Below, in pieces: positions 13,138 through 25,727 of a stretch of 64,000 nt of DNA (within the stretch, counting starts at the first letter, position 1; the number at the start of each line of letters is the position of its first letter). The stretch covers positions 4,009,001 to 4,073,000 of the forward strand of contig NW_024067666.1 of NCBI RefSeq assembly GCF_009389715.1, in the 5' to 3' direction. This DNA comes from Phoenix dactylifera (Eukaryota > Streptophyta > Magnoliopsida > Arecales > Arecaceae). A program made the translations under genes and the position numbers. The notes under the pieces were generated by a model. That model saw nothing but the letters and a program-made list of their open reading frames with translations, made no database searches and was not told where the DNA came from.

Positions 13138-16009
13138 TGGGACGGGAGAGATTTCTAGGGTTCCGAACGGAGAGGGTTTGGCTAAACGCTAGAGCGGTGG
13201 GGAATGAAGGGGAGGAAGAGAGGAAATTACCGAAAGGGGGGTTGGTTTTATTGCCCCGTTAACCCCTGGGGGCCCGCAGAAAACCGGATCAGGATGCACG
13301 AAGCCTTTCCCACGCATGATAAGGACGAAAGCCCCTTGGGTGGGAAAGGGAGGACGCGGTAGCCAGACCTGGTTTCGAATTTGCGTGAAATGAACTCACG
13401 TGCGCATTCGGAAGCGGCATGATGGGTTGACGTGTTGAGATTCGCACATGCGGATCAATATGCGATGATGAATGAATGGCGGACGCATCACTATAGATAG
13501 GAGGCAAAGAACTATCTGATGGTCGGTGTTTGTTCTGATCGGGCTGCTTAATCAAAATTAGGGCTTCATAAAGTGGTCGAAATAGTTTGACATTCGTGCA
13601 TGATGATTATTAGATTAACTAGAATCTATATGTCTTGTTTAAAAATCATTCATCAACTTTCTTATCAGAATATTGTCCTGGGGTCTTAGAAAAAAATTGA
13701 AGGTATAGAAAATTATTTTAGATTGACAAAAACTTTTGGTCTTAATATCTCTCTAACATCAAAGGTGGCATCTAAGCTGGATTTGTGCTTTAGGCTGCGG
13801 GGAGAGAGAAGATGAATGGCTTAGAGATTCATGTTAAGATGGTATCTACACAATTTTCAGTAATTTTTGCGGATAAACTTTCTTACGAAATCACATGGAT
13901 GACATTCTTACATATATCTCCAATTTAATTTGAGCTCTTTGGTTATTGACCTGTTAGATTGATGTGTTGGATCCAACTTAAATTTTGCATGATTATAAAT
14001 CTCTAAATTAAGCCCACATGAGAGATAAAATCATACTAGGTTGAAAGATACTTCAAGCAATCAATACAAGACAGTTTCATCAATAATGCCGGAGATATGG
14101 CAATATAAATAAACTTGCATGTGGCTGCAGAAAAGATAGGAAAAACACCTCAAATACAAGTCATCAACCAATTATTAGATGCCACATTTTTTGTTAAAAA
14201 TATATATATTTGATGGCATTCTTTTGTTCTGTAGAAATTTGATGGCATTATTAGCGGTTGGGATTTTTTTTTTTTGGTTAACTCCCAAAATTAGCCTTGA
14301 ACTACTAACAGTACTTTCATATGTTACAAAAACCAAAACATGACAAAGTATACACTTGCCTGTAAGGTATATATCCTTTTCCAGCTTGAAGTCCACACAC
14401 AGGAACAAGCACTCCACTCTCTCCAAGCCCAACAGCATGGCGGTGCAAGGATAAGATATGCATGCCCGTACATGTACAGGCTATACATGTATGCACAATG
14501 CGTTGATGGATGAGATGGGGATAATCAAAACCAGACAGAGTTCACAGTAAGTGTTTATTGATTGAGACAAGATGGCTTCCCACCTCTCTCCATTCCTTGT
14601 AATTATTCCCAGAGAAAGATCTAAAGCTAAATTCAAATCAAAAGCAATTGGGATCTGATCACTGCAACAGATGTAGCCCTAATTGGATTCAGCATGGAGT
14701 TGATACAAATCAAGCGTAGGGTTATAGATATGCCCAGTCAAAATACCAAGTCATCAATTGCCCGATCCCCACTTCCCCAGCAATATAACAGCCAAAGGCA
14801 AAATAAAGCATGCCTGGAACAAGTTCTCCCAAGCCCTGATAATCATGCCAATGCTCAACTCATGGAGCCCAGATAATCAACATTAATGACATGCATATAT
14901 TCTTTCAAGTAACCAGCATCAAATCTCTTAATTTGGCGCACTCTTGCTTAGAAACATATAAAAGTAACATAGGAAAATATTAAAGAGATCTGAAAGAGCT
15001 ACAAAAGAGTAATGAATTTACATAAGGACTAGAGATTTAATAGGGACAAGACCTAACATAGATGGAAGACACAGAAAAGGCATGAAAAAACTGGAAGTAA
15101 TATCTAGAAATCATCCGAACAAGAACACTCGAAAATAGAATATCCATAAAATTAACCAATCTAATTTAACCAAGTCTATGTTTGATCTGTATGGCTATGG
15201 ATTAGAGCTGTTCCTTCCCAGTAAAAGGCTAATAGAAGATCCAAGAAGCCATTTAAGCAACCCCAATAAAATCACATCCTTTATAGCACTGTTGTTTAGA
15301 ATTGTAAAAAGTTTCATATCCACCAATCTATGGAGTTAAAAGTTACAGGGAGAGTGTAAGCTATCAAGAGAAACAATGAAAATTTTTTTTTATTTGACTT
15401 TCATCAATCTGCCAGTGTAAGAATGTCGAGACAGATCCAAGAGAAGTTGTGACAAAAGAACTATCGCCTGGTACAAGTCTTTGGAAGGGAAGATTATCAG
15501 AACCAGCAGGAAACAGATGAATAGAACTGACAAATATGAAAAGGACCTTTAAACTAAAAAGTGCCTTACACGCCAATTAAATATATGGCAATAATGAACA
15601 CATCATAGGCTATTCGTGGATCTGAGGATACCTAATAAGCTGCAAACACGTTGGGGAGAAAAAGGGGGGCGTGGGGGTGGTGGAAGCTGCCAATGTTGGC
15701 AAACCGTGAATCATAACCAGGACATCTCTTTAAAAAATTCAAAACGAGAAAGCAGTGCCAAAACAGAAAATTAAGAAAGTACCAATAAGCCATACATTCA
15801 ATTAAATTCATGAACCCTAACTTTCCTGTCAAGCAAACAAAATAGGGTAAGGTCACAAGGCATCCCCACAAGTCTTAATAGAGTTCTTACTTCTTAGCAA
15901 ACGACCTTTTCTCAAACGCAGAACACAAATTAAAACAAAAAACAATATCCGATGGAAAATTCCAACAAGGTTGTACTAAAAATAAAAAACTAACGACGAC
16001 TAGCACTGC
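13138..16009. other. Intergenic region between hnRNP-like gene and RPL4
   Basis: It contains the promoter of the minus-strand hnRNP-like gene (immediately above 13137, with a CTAGGGTT telo-box-like motif at about 13157) and the 3' flank of RPL4. Near 14460-14500 there is a small cluster of ATGCATG and TACATGTA palindromes. No further gene is recognisable. Confidence 0.4.
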
Positions 16010-16294
16010 TCACTGAGTAACACCTAGCCACTTAGAGAAGTTCTCAAATTCAGTATAGTCACTGTCTGAGATCATCGTCTTGTACCAGGCCCTCCCAGCA
16101 GCCTTGATTTTAGCAGCTTCTTCCTGCGCATACAAAATTGACACATCATACCACAAACATATTCCACTGGAAACAAAACAAAGAACATACGCAACACCAT
16201 ACAGTAAAGTACATAAATGAATCACAAATCAAAAAAATAGAACTAAAAGAAAAGTTTAGGAAAGAGATCAATTTAAAAGGATAAAGAAAAGTTT

Positions 16295-16328
<34 letters not shown>

Positions 16329-19300
16329 CTTCAAACATAAGAAACAAAAAATAAGTATTCAAATATCCTTGGTATTAATGATATATTGTGATGCTTCATT
16401 TCTTACTTGATCTCATTTCAATCAACAATCTAAAGGAAAAATAAAATTAAATACACATACAAGAGGCTAGAAGGATCAGTTTAACCAAAGCCACATAAAA
16501 TAATGATAGCATAACACCATCAAGCATGCAAGAACTATATAGTGTAAAAAATAAAATAATTATTTCCAGTGAAACTTATTGGTTCGCCACTTCGCCTATG
16601 GAACATGATAGAAACAGATTTCACTCACTTCTCTTAAACTGGAAATAATGCAGAAAACATCAGAAAACGTGCATGGAAAAAACTCATTGAAAATAAGATA
16701 ATACTGCAAAAGAACACATTAAATACTTGTAAAAGCATCAGGAAACCATTGCGAACTGATTCACAGGCCTCCAAGCAACATCAGACATTTTTCCAACATC
16801 TGCTTCCCAGATCACAATCATGTATTGCATGCTTCAACAGATTCCTCAGGAAACTAAAATGATTTAAGCATAAGATGACTTATATCCACTGTGACGTAAA
16901 CACTTACTGCCCAGTGCTCCAGCATGTTAAATTCTACAGCATCCCAAGAGCATGATACAAAATTACATAAATACACATAATTAAAAAAAAACATGTACCC
17001 TTTACTACTTAATGGTGTATTTTATATAAAAAAAGTCTAGTTATGTATTTTTTTTGGTCAAAACATCAACAAAAAGTTGTGATAGACATCCCAGGAGTAT
17101 AAAGTTTCAGAATATCTCATATTAAACACTTAAAACTGGTGAGATGAAGCATGACCACTTTATCAATGTGTCCTTAAAGCTAGACACCTCAAGGTCTACA
17201 GAATGAATCCTGAATTTCATGCTGTGTCTAAGCATCCAACAGTATCGAAACCATAAACTCCTGAAAACTAAAGTGTCCAAGTAAGACGATTCATAACTTG
17301 CAACTTCATACTGCACAAGTTCGATCAAAATGTTTTAACAAAGAAATAAAGAAACTATGTTCAAAAGAAGATGAATTTTTTTATTAAGAAAAAGCAACAG
17401 ACCTTGTTGAGATTTATGTCAATTTACAAAAAATATATATTATTTATCAATTTACATCATCCGCTATTGAAAAGATTGATACAAAAATATGTCAAACAAA
17501 ATAAAAACAATTTCTCCCAATATGAGAGACACTGGCACTTTGCATGATCTAACGTAGTGAATCTCACTTTTAACAACATATTGGTCATGGGGTTTCCTAT
17601 CTTAACCAATAGGAAACCTATAGCTTCTGGTTTGATCAAATTTATGAATCAAGATATGACAACTGAAAGATGAAAACATTTTATGTCCACATACTGACCT
17701 AAACTCAACCTCCAAAATGATATCTTCTAAGCTAATACATATTTGGAAAATATTTGTCGTGAAACCTAAAAGAGCAACCGCAAAAGAATAGTAATTAAGA
17801 AGCATAAGCACCTTATAGTGATGAGTATACTCACAAGATTTGCCTCATATTAACAATAAGTATAACAACAAAGAACACATAACATTAAATGGGGGCAATA
17901 CAATTATATATTTGGCACAAGTTCCAGGATAAATATTCTAAAAAAGCATCCAACACACCAATCTAGGCATTCATCCACATTTTACCCTTATCAGATGCGT
18001 CCTCAGCAGTGTTTTAATATTTGTTTTATGCATCCGCACACATCCAAACACAAAAACATCTAGAGAAAAAGGATGTGCACCCGTCATTGGCATTTGGAAA
18101 ATTTGGATAATAAGTCCAACATTATATAATTTTAACTCCAAAACCGAGTAATAGGGAAACAGAGCAAGAAACAAAGGAAATGGCTCTAAAGTTCCGTCAA
18201 TAATGATCTTTGTAATGAATAATCATTTCTTAATAGCCAACCAATGAAATCAGAGACGCATTACTCAGGCACATGCTTATGTTAACTACACATTAGAAAA
18301 AACAACACACATATAAATCAGATTACAAAAAGCATCGAGGTGTTAAATCATAATCCAAAACAATGTAATTAGGGTATTGCGATCATTTAACAAGATCAGC
18401 AATAGAAATACCAATAGAGAGATATACCTTAGGGAGCTGGGTCCTCTTTTTGTCAAGCTTCTCCTTCTTGGCCTTGACACGCTGTGCCTCAGCAAGAAGA
18501 GACATCCTCCTGGCAGTCTTGGCATAAGGATTCAGCTTCAGAAGAGTGTTCAGATTTCTCAGCGGGTTCTTCTTTAGTGAGCGGCGCTTCACCTCCTTAT
18601 TGATAGGCCTCACCACCGACTGTACTTCGTCGGAGTTGATGATCCTGCCCAGATCGGCATTAGTCATCTTGGGCCTGGGCAGGACGTAGCCATTCTTCTT
18701 CTCGGAGGGTTTCTCAAAGGTCCCGAACACCGAGTCAAGCTTCTCGAAGGCAGACTTGGTCCAGATGACGAACCTTCCGAGGTGCCCTCCGGGGGCGAGC
18801 TTCAGGAGGTTGAGGCGCTCGACGTTGGCGACGTCGACGCCGGGGATGTTGCGAAAGGCCTTGACAAGCTTAGACCCCTCGGTGCCGTACACGATGAGGG
18901 GGCCCTTGCGGGAGATATAGCGGCGGTTACGCATCTTACCCTTGCCGGGGCGAATCTGGTGGGAGTCTTTTGCCTTCTCGGCGTCGGGGAAGGCGCCAAT
19001 CTGCTTGAGGATCCTGATGGCGGAGGAGGTCTTCTCGACGGCCTCGATGGAGTCAGAGATGACGAGCGGGAGCTCGGGGACGGACTCAATGCGGTGGCCA
19101 CGGGCCATGACGAGGGAGGGGACAGCGGAAGCGGCGAGGGCGGAGACGACGGCGAAACGGCGCTGGTTGACGTTGACGCGGCGGTGCCAGCGGCGCCAGA
19201 TCTTGGTGGGTGCGAACATGCGCCCGCCACGAACCATGTTGCCGAAGGCTCCCTGGCCGGCGCGATGGGTGCCGCCACCAGGGACGCGGGGGATACGCGA

Positions 19301-19540
19301 CACGGCGCGGCCGGTGCCCCAGGACTCGGCGGAGGTCTGATGGCCGGCGCGCTTGGAGACGGCGTAGGGCTGGCGGCGGTTCTTGGAGAGGTTGGCGTGA
19401 ACGAAGCGGACGATGTCAGGACGGATCGAGGCCTTGAGGACGTCGGGGAGGGAGACGGAGTTGGATCCGTCGGTGGCCATGTCGCCCTCGAGGGGCTGGA
19501 CGGTGACGAGAGGACGAGCAGCGGCGACGGCGGAGGTCAT
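16010..19540 (-). CDS. RPL4: Large-subunit ribosomal protein uL4 (60S ribosomal protein L4)
   Basis: There are two exons, 19540-18428 and 16123-16010, separated by a 2,304-bp GT-AG intron. The first donor reads CCTAAG|GTATAT and the acceptor TGCGCAG|GAAGAA. The product is 408 aa, close to the usual plant length of about 406 aa. Exon 1 carries the core uL4 fold: the basic loop with [15 protein letters not shown] and the [14 protein letters not shown] segment that lines the exit tunnel, then [10 protein letters not shown] and a eukaryote-specific helical extension. Exon 2 encodes the last 37 residues, including [11 protein letters not shown], conserved at the C-terminus of plant L4. The protein is a structural component of the cytosolic 60S subunit. 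The start ATG has a favourable context (GCCGCCATGA). Exon 1 is strongly GC-rich at third positions, which makes long but meaningless antisense frames. Confidence 0.97.
16292..16325. repeat. T13-G21 homopolymer pair in the RPL4 intron
   Basis: Thirteen T then 21 G on the plus strand, so transcribed as C21-A13 about 170 nt before the RPL4 exon 2 acceptor. The plus strand could form a G-quadruplex. Lengths of such runs are prone to assembly error. Confidence 0.85.
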
Positions 19541-19573
19541 GGCGGCCGTGGGGAGGGGGAAGGGAAGGGGACC

Positions 19574-19641
19574 TTAGGGTTGGGAGGCTAGGGTTTTGGA
19601 ATGGGGGACAGGCGAGGAAGTGGGGAGTCGAGTTTTTTATA
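19574..19641 (-). promoter_or_regulatory. RPL4 core promoter: TATA box and two telo-box motifs
   Basis: On the minus strand a TATAAAAAA stretch lies at 19641-19633, about 93 nt upstream of the ATG. Between it and the ATG lie AAACCCTA (19596-19589) and AACCCTAA (19581-19574). Telo-boxes near the transcription start are a known mark of plant ribosomal-protein and other translation genes. Their spacing fits a transcription start near 19605; that start is inferred. Confidence 0.6.
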
Positions 19642-21340
19642 GTGAAAGGGATGTGATCGTGGCCGTCCATTTTTATTATACGGGACATTTGCGAGTGCTG
19701 CTGTTTCTCACGTATAAGAGGCTAAGATGCTGCATGCGATCGACGGCCGAAAGTGCATCTCGAGGAGATGATTAGATTTGGACCCGTGATTATTTGATGA
19801 TCAGAATATGAACGGTCAGGTTTGCTGGTTCTGAAAATGGGCCGGCTGCGGTAGATTGCTTTTGAGAAAAATCAGGGTTATTAGTTACAAACGAGTGATA
19901 AGCAAAACCAAAAAAATTTGTGCAAGTTTTTGGTGCAAAAGGAGGTGGATTCATGGAAGCTCTTGATTTGCTATCATAGAATGCTTGATATCTTTGTTAT
20001 TTATAGCATTTACTATAATAATTAGATGTCAGCCTTCCTCTTTTTTTTTTTTTGGGATATTTGCTGCCCATTAGAAATTTTTATAAAAAATTAAAGATCA
20101 GTCATCATGGTAGACCTAAACTAAAAATGTCCAAAAAAAAAAAAGAAGCTGGAATTAACAATAGTTCATTCTGTTGATTGCATAATAGCGCTTACGGTTT
20201 TCTACTTGGAAGGATTTATATCCATCTTTTCTCTTTTCCAATGCTGATGATCCCCACCCGGCTCTCCCTCTCTTTTTTTCTAGCATTTTGTAACGGGCGT
20301 CCCGTGTATCTTCTCTTCTCATGATTTTCGATGCTAGCAAGCAGCCTTAACTTGGATAAATCTAAATCATCATTCGAACTAATATATGGGAATTTTATTA
20401 GGATTCGTGATAGATGCTAGAATTTGCGCCCACCTCCATTTGTGCACATATACCATAGGAGGCTTCGGATTTCTTATTGGGATAAAATTAGATCTTAACT
20501 GCTTTAATTCGAAATTAGTCAATTAGTTGTCTTTTATTTGGTTGTCCTTCTTAGTGAAGCCACCTCCACTTGTGCACGTCTACCATAGGAGGCGTCAGAT
20601 TCTTTATTGGGACGTCAATTAGTTATCTTTTATTTGGTTGTCTTTCTCAATTAAGCATATTGTCTTTCCATTATAATAAGAGTCCAAATTAGATAGAAAT
20701 CTAATTGGCATAGGGGTGCCCAACCCCTATAAGAGTTGTAATCATTTTCAATTGAGGAGAGGAATAACAATTCCGAAATTTTCCAACGTACTCTCTCCTG
20801 CTCATGCCTCTCTTTTCCTCACGCGCTCTCTCTCTCCCTCCCTTTCTCACGCTCTCTCTTGTTCTCTTTCTCTCCACCCTCTTCTCTTAACAATCCATCG
20901 GTGAGATCCGCCTTGCATATCTTATCAACTAGATGTGCCTTGCAGATCTTATCAATCCAGTGCATTAGTGTTGCTACCACCATACCCACGGATATAACAA
21001 ATCAAAAAGTCAAGTTATTGTAATTATTATTATTTTTTAAACCAGATAAATTATTTAATACAAGTATAAATATATTCATAGAAATCAGAAAATAAAATGT
21101 TTAAAAAATTAGGCAGGAAGATATGTTGAAGAATCCTACAATGTAGTTCGACTGCTCATGGTTCAATCAGAGAACCAAACACGGATGTGTGAGAGAAAGC
21201 CCATGAAGGTGAAGTGCCAAAATAAAGCTGATTATAAGTCTTGGACCATGAACAAATCAACATGAAGTCCCTGGAAAACTGTGCATCCATTTCTTAATGA
21301 CATGAGTTCTTTATAAGGGCCAGATGAATGTGAGGGATGA
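19642..21340. other. Intergenic region with an LTR-like fragment and an internal duplication
   Basis: Two related direct repeats begin with CCACCTCCATTTGTGCAC (about 20431) and CCACCTCCACTTGTGCAC (about 20561). Each is followed by ACCATAGGAGGC and TCTTTTATTTGGTTGTC. Just after them, GGGGTGCCCAACCCCTATAA and pyrimidine-rich CTCTCTC blocks (20780-20880) resemble the U3/R part of a Copia-type LTR. No clear LTR ends or coding domain are visible. No gene is recognised. Confidence 0.35.
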
Positions 21341-24300
21341 TGTAATGTCCGGGCCCACAACCTACTAGGCCCAATAAGAAATGGGCCCAGCTAAGGGTTG
21401 GGCCCAAATGTCACTGTAGGCAGTATAATTATAATACTTATGAGGGATAAGACCGGCAGGGAAGATATTAAAATACGAAGGGATAAGACTGACAGGGAAG
21501 GGTGACCCTCACCCCTGCTGGCAGCCGATGCCGGCGCGCCGGAGACAAGGGGGGGCGGCGGCCAGTCCCGGAGTATGGAGAAAAGGAGAGGATGGGACGT
21601 CTCAGAGGAGGGTTTCATCCTCTAATCAGTTATTTAAGCCTCTGCCGGCAACCCCAAGTCACGGACCCCCCTAAACACCGAACGAGAGAAAGAGAGAAGG
21701 AGCCGAAGCCCTGGAGCCTAAGGCCAAGGAGCCCTGAAGCTCTGAAGAAGGGGGGACTACCAGGGAGGAAGCACTGCCCGACTACACCCGACTACACCCG
21801 ACTAAAACCAGGTATGGACTCCCTGTTAATAAAATCATAAAGCAAGGAGAAACCCCTCTGTGGGGTATTCTCCCCTCTGTTTCACTGATGAAACAGAGGG
21901 GAGGAGACTGGCACAGAATGGAGGAGACCGGCACGGGAGAGAAGAACAGGAGGAGGGCCGTGGGCCGGACCCACAGGCTGCGGGCCGGACCAACAGGCCG
22001 CGGGCCGGCCTGAGAACGGCCCAAGCCGAGCCCACGCCACCCGGGCCGAGCCCAGCCGGACTCGGCCTGCGGGTGACAGGCCCCGGCCATGGCTGCCCTA
22101 GGGCTGAGGGGCAGCCAAGGGCCGCCGGGTCTGCCGTGCCGGCGACCAACGCGGCCTCAAGGCCGCCAGCCCCAGCCGAGCCCCACCTCTCCGCCGGCCG
22201 AGAGGTGGTGGCGAGACTCCCACAAGAAAAAGGAAAGAGGGGGAGAAGGAAACAGAAGAAAAGAAAAAAAAAAATAATAATAATATAAAATGAACTCACC
22301 GGACCTTAAGGCTTCATCCCCTCCGGCCATGCCTTGCCGTGGACGGAGCGGGTGGAGGCTTTCGAGTAAAGCCGGATCCCGACCCACCTCCGAGCCCTTC
22401 CCCTCTCCGGCATCACTTCGGAGGGAGGAAGGGCTGGCCTTCCCTTCCGCCGGTGCACCGGGGGGAAACCCCCCGCCTCGGTCGGTGGATCGGGGGGAGC
22501 CTCGTCTCCCCGGTTGCCTGCGGGAGAAGAAGGGGAGGAGACAGTGGGTTTCGGAGGGGGGACAAAAGGGGTCGGAGGCTAGGGTCTCGGCGAAAACAAA
22601 GAAGAAAGAAAGAGAAAGAGAGAGAGAAGGAGAGGGAGTGACCGAGAGGGAGAAGGCCACAGATCTGGCCGGAGGAGAAGGAGGGGGCCGGAGGACCGGC
22701 CGGAGGCGTGGGTTCCGGTGAGAACGAAGGAGAGAAGAGGGAGAAAGAGAGCCGGAGGAGAGAGGGAGGCAACGGAGATGAAGAGGCGGAAGCCTCTAGA
22801 AGGGGGGAGAAAGGAAAATAGTAACGGGTTTGCGGGTCGGATCCGAACCCGCAACCCGTTAAGCTTAAATAAATAAATATATATATATATATGTATATAT
22901 GTGTGTGTATATATATATATATAAAATTGAAATGGGTTAAGTAAACCCAATTAAACCGGACCCAATCTAGTTGGGTGAACCCGGATGAGGGATTGAGTGG
23001 GATCTGAACCCAATTGGACCCAATTAAACTTGGGATTAAGCCTAATGACCAATTAGAAGGCCAATTAAACCATATGGACCCAATCAAGGCTCCAATATGA
23101 ACACATTAGACTTGGGCTAAATTTCGGATAGAATCCAAGCAAGTAAAAGGAAATAATATGCTCATTATAATGTGATTTTAGGTGACTCAGGATCCGTCAC
23201 CAGGACGTAAGAAACTTGGGAGAAAACGAATCACAGTAAGTAATCTGTCTTAATCCTATCGTAGATCTTGTATTACGTTTTATAAGATGAACCAGTGTTT
23301 TTCATACAATTTGAATTGTATGCATGATTAGTGAAGAATGTAAGTAACCTGTTCTAATCCTATTATAGATCATGTCATGTTATTAATGTTTTCCTAAGCA
23401 TTTATTTTAAGTACATATGTTTCATGCATGATATGTTACAATGCATAAGTAACTTGCATGATCCCAGAAGCTATGGCTATTTATGCAACATGAGGATGCT
23501 GATATTTTAATCATGCATGCAAGTTAGTATAATGAAATACTATCTAGCCAAGAGGCACTATAATGGGCTCAAAGATGCTACTGAGAATGACTGAGCTGCC
23601 AGTGGCTGAATAGTAACTGAGCTGCCCCGCCAGTGGCTGAATAGTAACTGAGCTGCCCCGCCAGTGGCTGAATAGTAACTGAGCCTGCCCCGCCAGTGGC
23701 TGAGTTGGAATTGGGCCTGCCCCGCCAGTGGCTGAATAGTAACTGAGCTTGCCCCGCCAGTGGCTGAATAGTAACTGAGCCTGCCCCGCCAGTGGCTGAA
23801 TAGTAACTGAGCTGGCCCCGCCAGTGGTCGAGTCTGACTTCGCAGTAGCATCCGAGAGAAAAAGGACCACGGCATGCCGGGGGCACGGTTTCATATGCAT
23901 ATATTATGAAAATTTTTGTGATTTGCACTACTGCTTTGTTTAAATTGCTTACATGTTATGCCATGATGATCATTAGATAAACATGCATGTCAGCTTCTCA
24001 AACCCTGATTTACATGTTTAGTCTACTGGTTGATCCGGTAGGATTATGCAGGATTACTTACTGAGCCGTGTAGCTCATATCCGTTCATTTACTTTTTCTT
24101 TCAGACCCTCACCACTGATAGCTGCCAGAGACACGTTAATTTGGTATCAGGGCTTCTGGGGTAAAGCAAGCATACTTTTGTGTACATAAATTATGTAGAA
24201 GCTCTGTATTTGGGTACTGACCAGCATGTTGTACTAAGAATGCTTTCATATGAAAAGATTCGGTTGGTTTGACTACCCTATTACCCAAGTATGAGGCTGC

Positions 24301-24366
24301 GTGCTATTGTGGGCGGTAGTCGGCAATAGCACGGCCGTGTCACGGAACCGGATCCGGGGCGTGACA
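21341..24366. mobile_element. Solo LTR of a large Ty3/gypsy-type retrotransposon (3,026 bp)
   Basis: The unit starts TGTAATGTCCGGGCCC and ends CCGGGGCGTGACA, giving the canonical TG...CA termini with short inverted ends (TGTMAYGYCC type). It is flanked by a perfect 5-bp duplication, GATGA, at 21336-21340 and 24367-24371. No gag, protease, RT or integrase coding is present, so this is one LTR left by recombination between the two LTRs of a full element. The long LTR and its GGGGCGTGACA end fit Tekay/Retand-like Ty3 lineages by general resemblance. TATTTAAG at about 21633 may be the element's TATA box. Inside are a (TA)n/(GT)n tract near 22870-22922 and a minisatellite at 23591-23838. Confidence 0.82.
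23591..23838. repeat. Minisatellite, eight copies of a 31/32-bp unit, inside the solo LTR
   Basis: The unit is CTGAGCYTGCCCCGCCAGTG followed by GCTGAATAGTAA. The first copy is shorter (26 bp) and copies 4, 5 and 8 carry substitutions. Copies are either 31 or 32 bp because of a single C or T before GCCCC. The open frames on the minus strand through it are a by-product of the repeat. Confidence 0.9.
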
Positions 24367-24371
24367 GATGA

Positions 24372-25461
24372 CAGCCTCTTTAGCTAGCATTTGTGTCCTT
24401 CATAAGGAAGACCAGTTCCTCTTCCCCTCTGATCCCCATTTGTAAGAGTTGTTGCTGTTATGCACTGAAGTAGAGCAGCCTTGCTGCAATTCTCAGTCAT
24501 TTCACCTTTGAGCATTCTATGGATCCTGCCAATAGGGAATTAGAGGCCTGCACACAGACAGCAAGAGAAGATTTTGTCAGTGGAAGGCAATGCGAAGTGG
24601 CTCAGTAATCTCGCATATTGAGTCGCCAAGTCTAATTTGAAAAATAACGTAGGGAAAAGGTCACTTGTAGATAAACAAGATTTCTTTCATTTTGCATGGA
24701 TTTTTCACTTGATGATGAATGTAAGAAGATAACTAGATACTAGTTGTTTGTCGACCGGATTCTCTCGGAGTTTCCTCCATTAACCTTTTTGGCTTTTAAA
24801 AACCTCTCAGCAAACTATTATTTGCTTTCAGAATAGATCAACACGCATGAAGTTTTGAAGTTTTATAAACACAATAACCTGGGAAATTACATTTCCAATG
24901 TTAAGAGTCTTCCAACCTAAATTGCAACCGCTTGCAATATTTAATAAGTGAAAAAAGGGGAAATTTTCTCTACCTTGCATGGGATTAGACTCTGAACCTT
25001 AGTGGAGGATAGCCGTTTCATGACCAATTCAATCCTGAAGGCTATGGATCGATTGCTGCACTCATGCTTCTTGCATATGCTTGGAGGCAGTTCCTTCATC
25101 TTCTTATAGGCCTCTTGGATCTATATTTGGCATGTTGGAGTATTCAAACCTTTGTATATTGATATCTCAAATAAGATACGCAATATATCACTATATCAAT
25201 GTTTTTGTTATGTGTATCTGTAGGATATAGTGTTTTGATGCACAAGCGAATCTTGCTACTTTTTTTAGATACCGCATCTATGGATGCTTGCATCACAACC
25301 ACTTAATTAAGCTTCACTTCATCCAATCTTCCATTGCAGAGAAGGAAATCCAATATTCCAATCCGTCTTCACAACCTTGTGCTTATGAACTATCAAGGCA
25401 CTGGTCATACTTCCTTGACCATAAGCCGTAGAGCTAGCTTTTATGCCTTTTGGAAAAGTAG
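24372..25461. other. Intergenic spacer; no gene recognised
   Basis: Unremarkable sequence between the solo LTR and the truncated TRIM. Only short open frames without family resemblance are present. Confidence 0.4.
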
Positions 25462-25727
25462 TGTGAGGATTCGTGCGGACGTGTGTTTAGTCCCACATTG
25501 GTTATTCGCTAGATAGATTTTGAATATCTATATAGGATCAAGAAACCCAAATAATACCTTTTGGCTAGCCATTGTAGGTGAGATCTTGAATTGTTACAAA
25601 TGGTATCAGAGTGGACCCGGCTCGTAACTTATATGGACTAAGGGACACCGCAGTACATATCTATTGGGGCTGACTACGGGAATGATCGTGGTGTTTGTGA
25701 TTAGATTTGAATTGATTTGAACTCTTA
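25462..25727 (+). mobile_element. Truncated TRIM (miniature LTR retrotransposon): 137-bp LTR, PBS and partial internal region
   Basis: The LTR at 25462-25598 starts TGTGAGG and ends TTGTTACA. Two bases later TGGTATCAGAG (25601-25611) matches the primer-binding site complementary to initiator tRNA-Met. The internal part runs to ACTCTTA, where a PIF/Harbinger-type element begins, and the rest of the TRIM is missing. The same LTR (also 137 bp), PBS and internal sequence occur at 42897-43403, which confirms the family. Confidence 0.8.

Noticed and set aside
12095-13192. A 365-codon open frame antisense to hnRNP-like exon 1
   Set aside because: It mirrors the GC-rich Ala/Pro-rich exon on the other strand. 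The sense frame has clear RRM motifs and correct splice sites, while the antisense product is low complexity with no domain.
18782-19591. A 269-codon open frame antisense to RPL4 exon 1
   Set aside because: Shadow of a strongly codon-biased, GC-rich ribosomal-protein exon; Gly/Asp/Glu-rich nonsense composition.
21782-22721. Several 100-170 codon frames on both strands
   Set aside because: GC-rich, repetitive LTR sequence without domains; all fall within the solo LTR.
23544-23928. Three overlapping minus-strand frames of more than 100 codons with repeated peptide motifs
   Set aside because: They arise because a stop-free 31/32-bp minisatellite is open in all frames on that strand. It lies inside a solo LTR.
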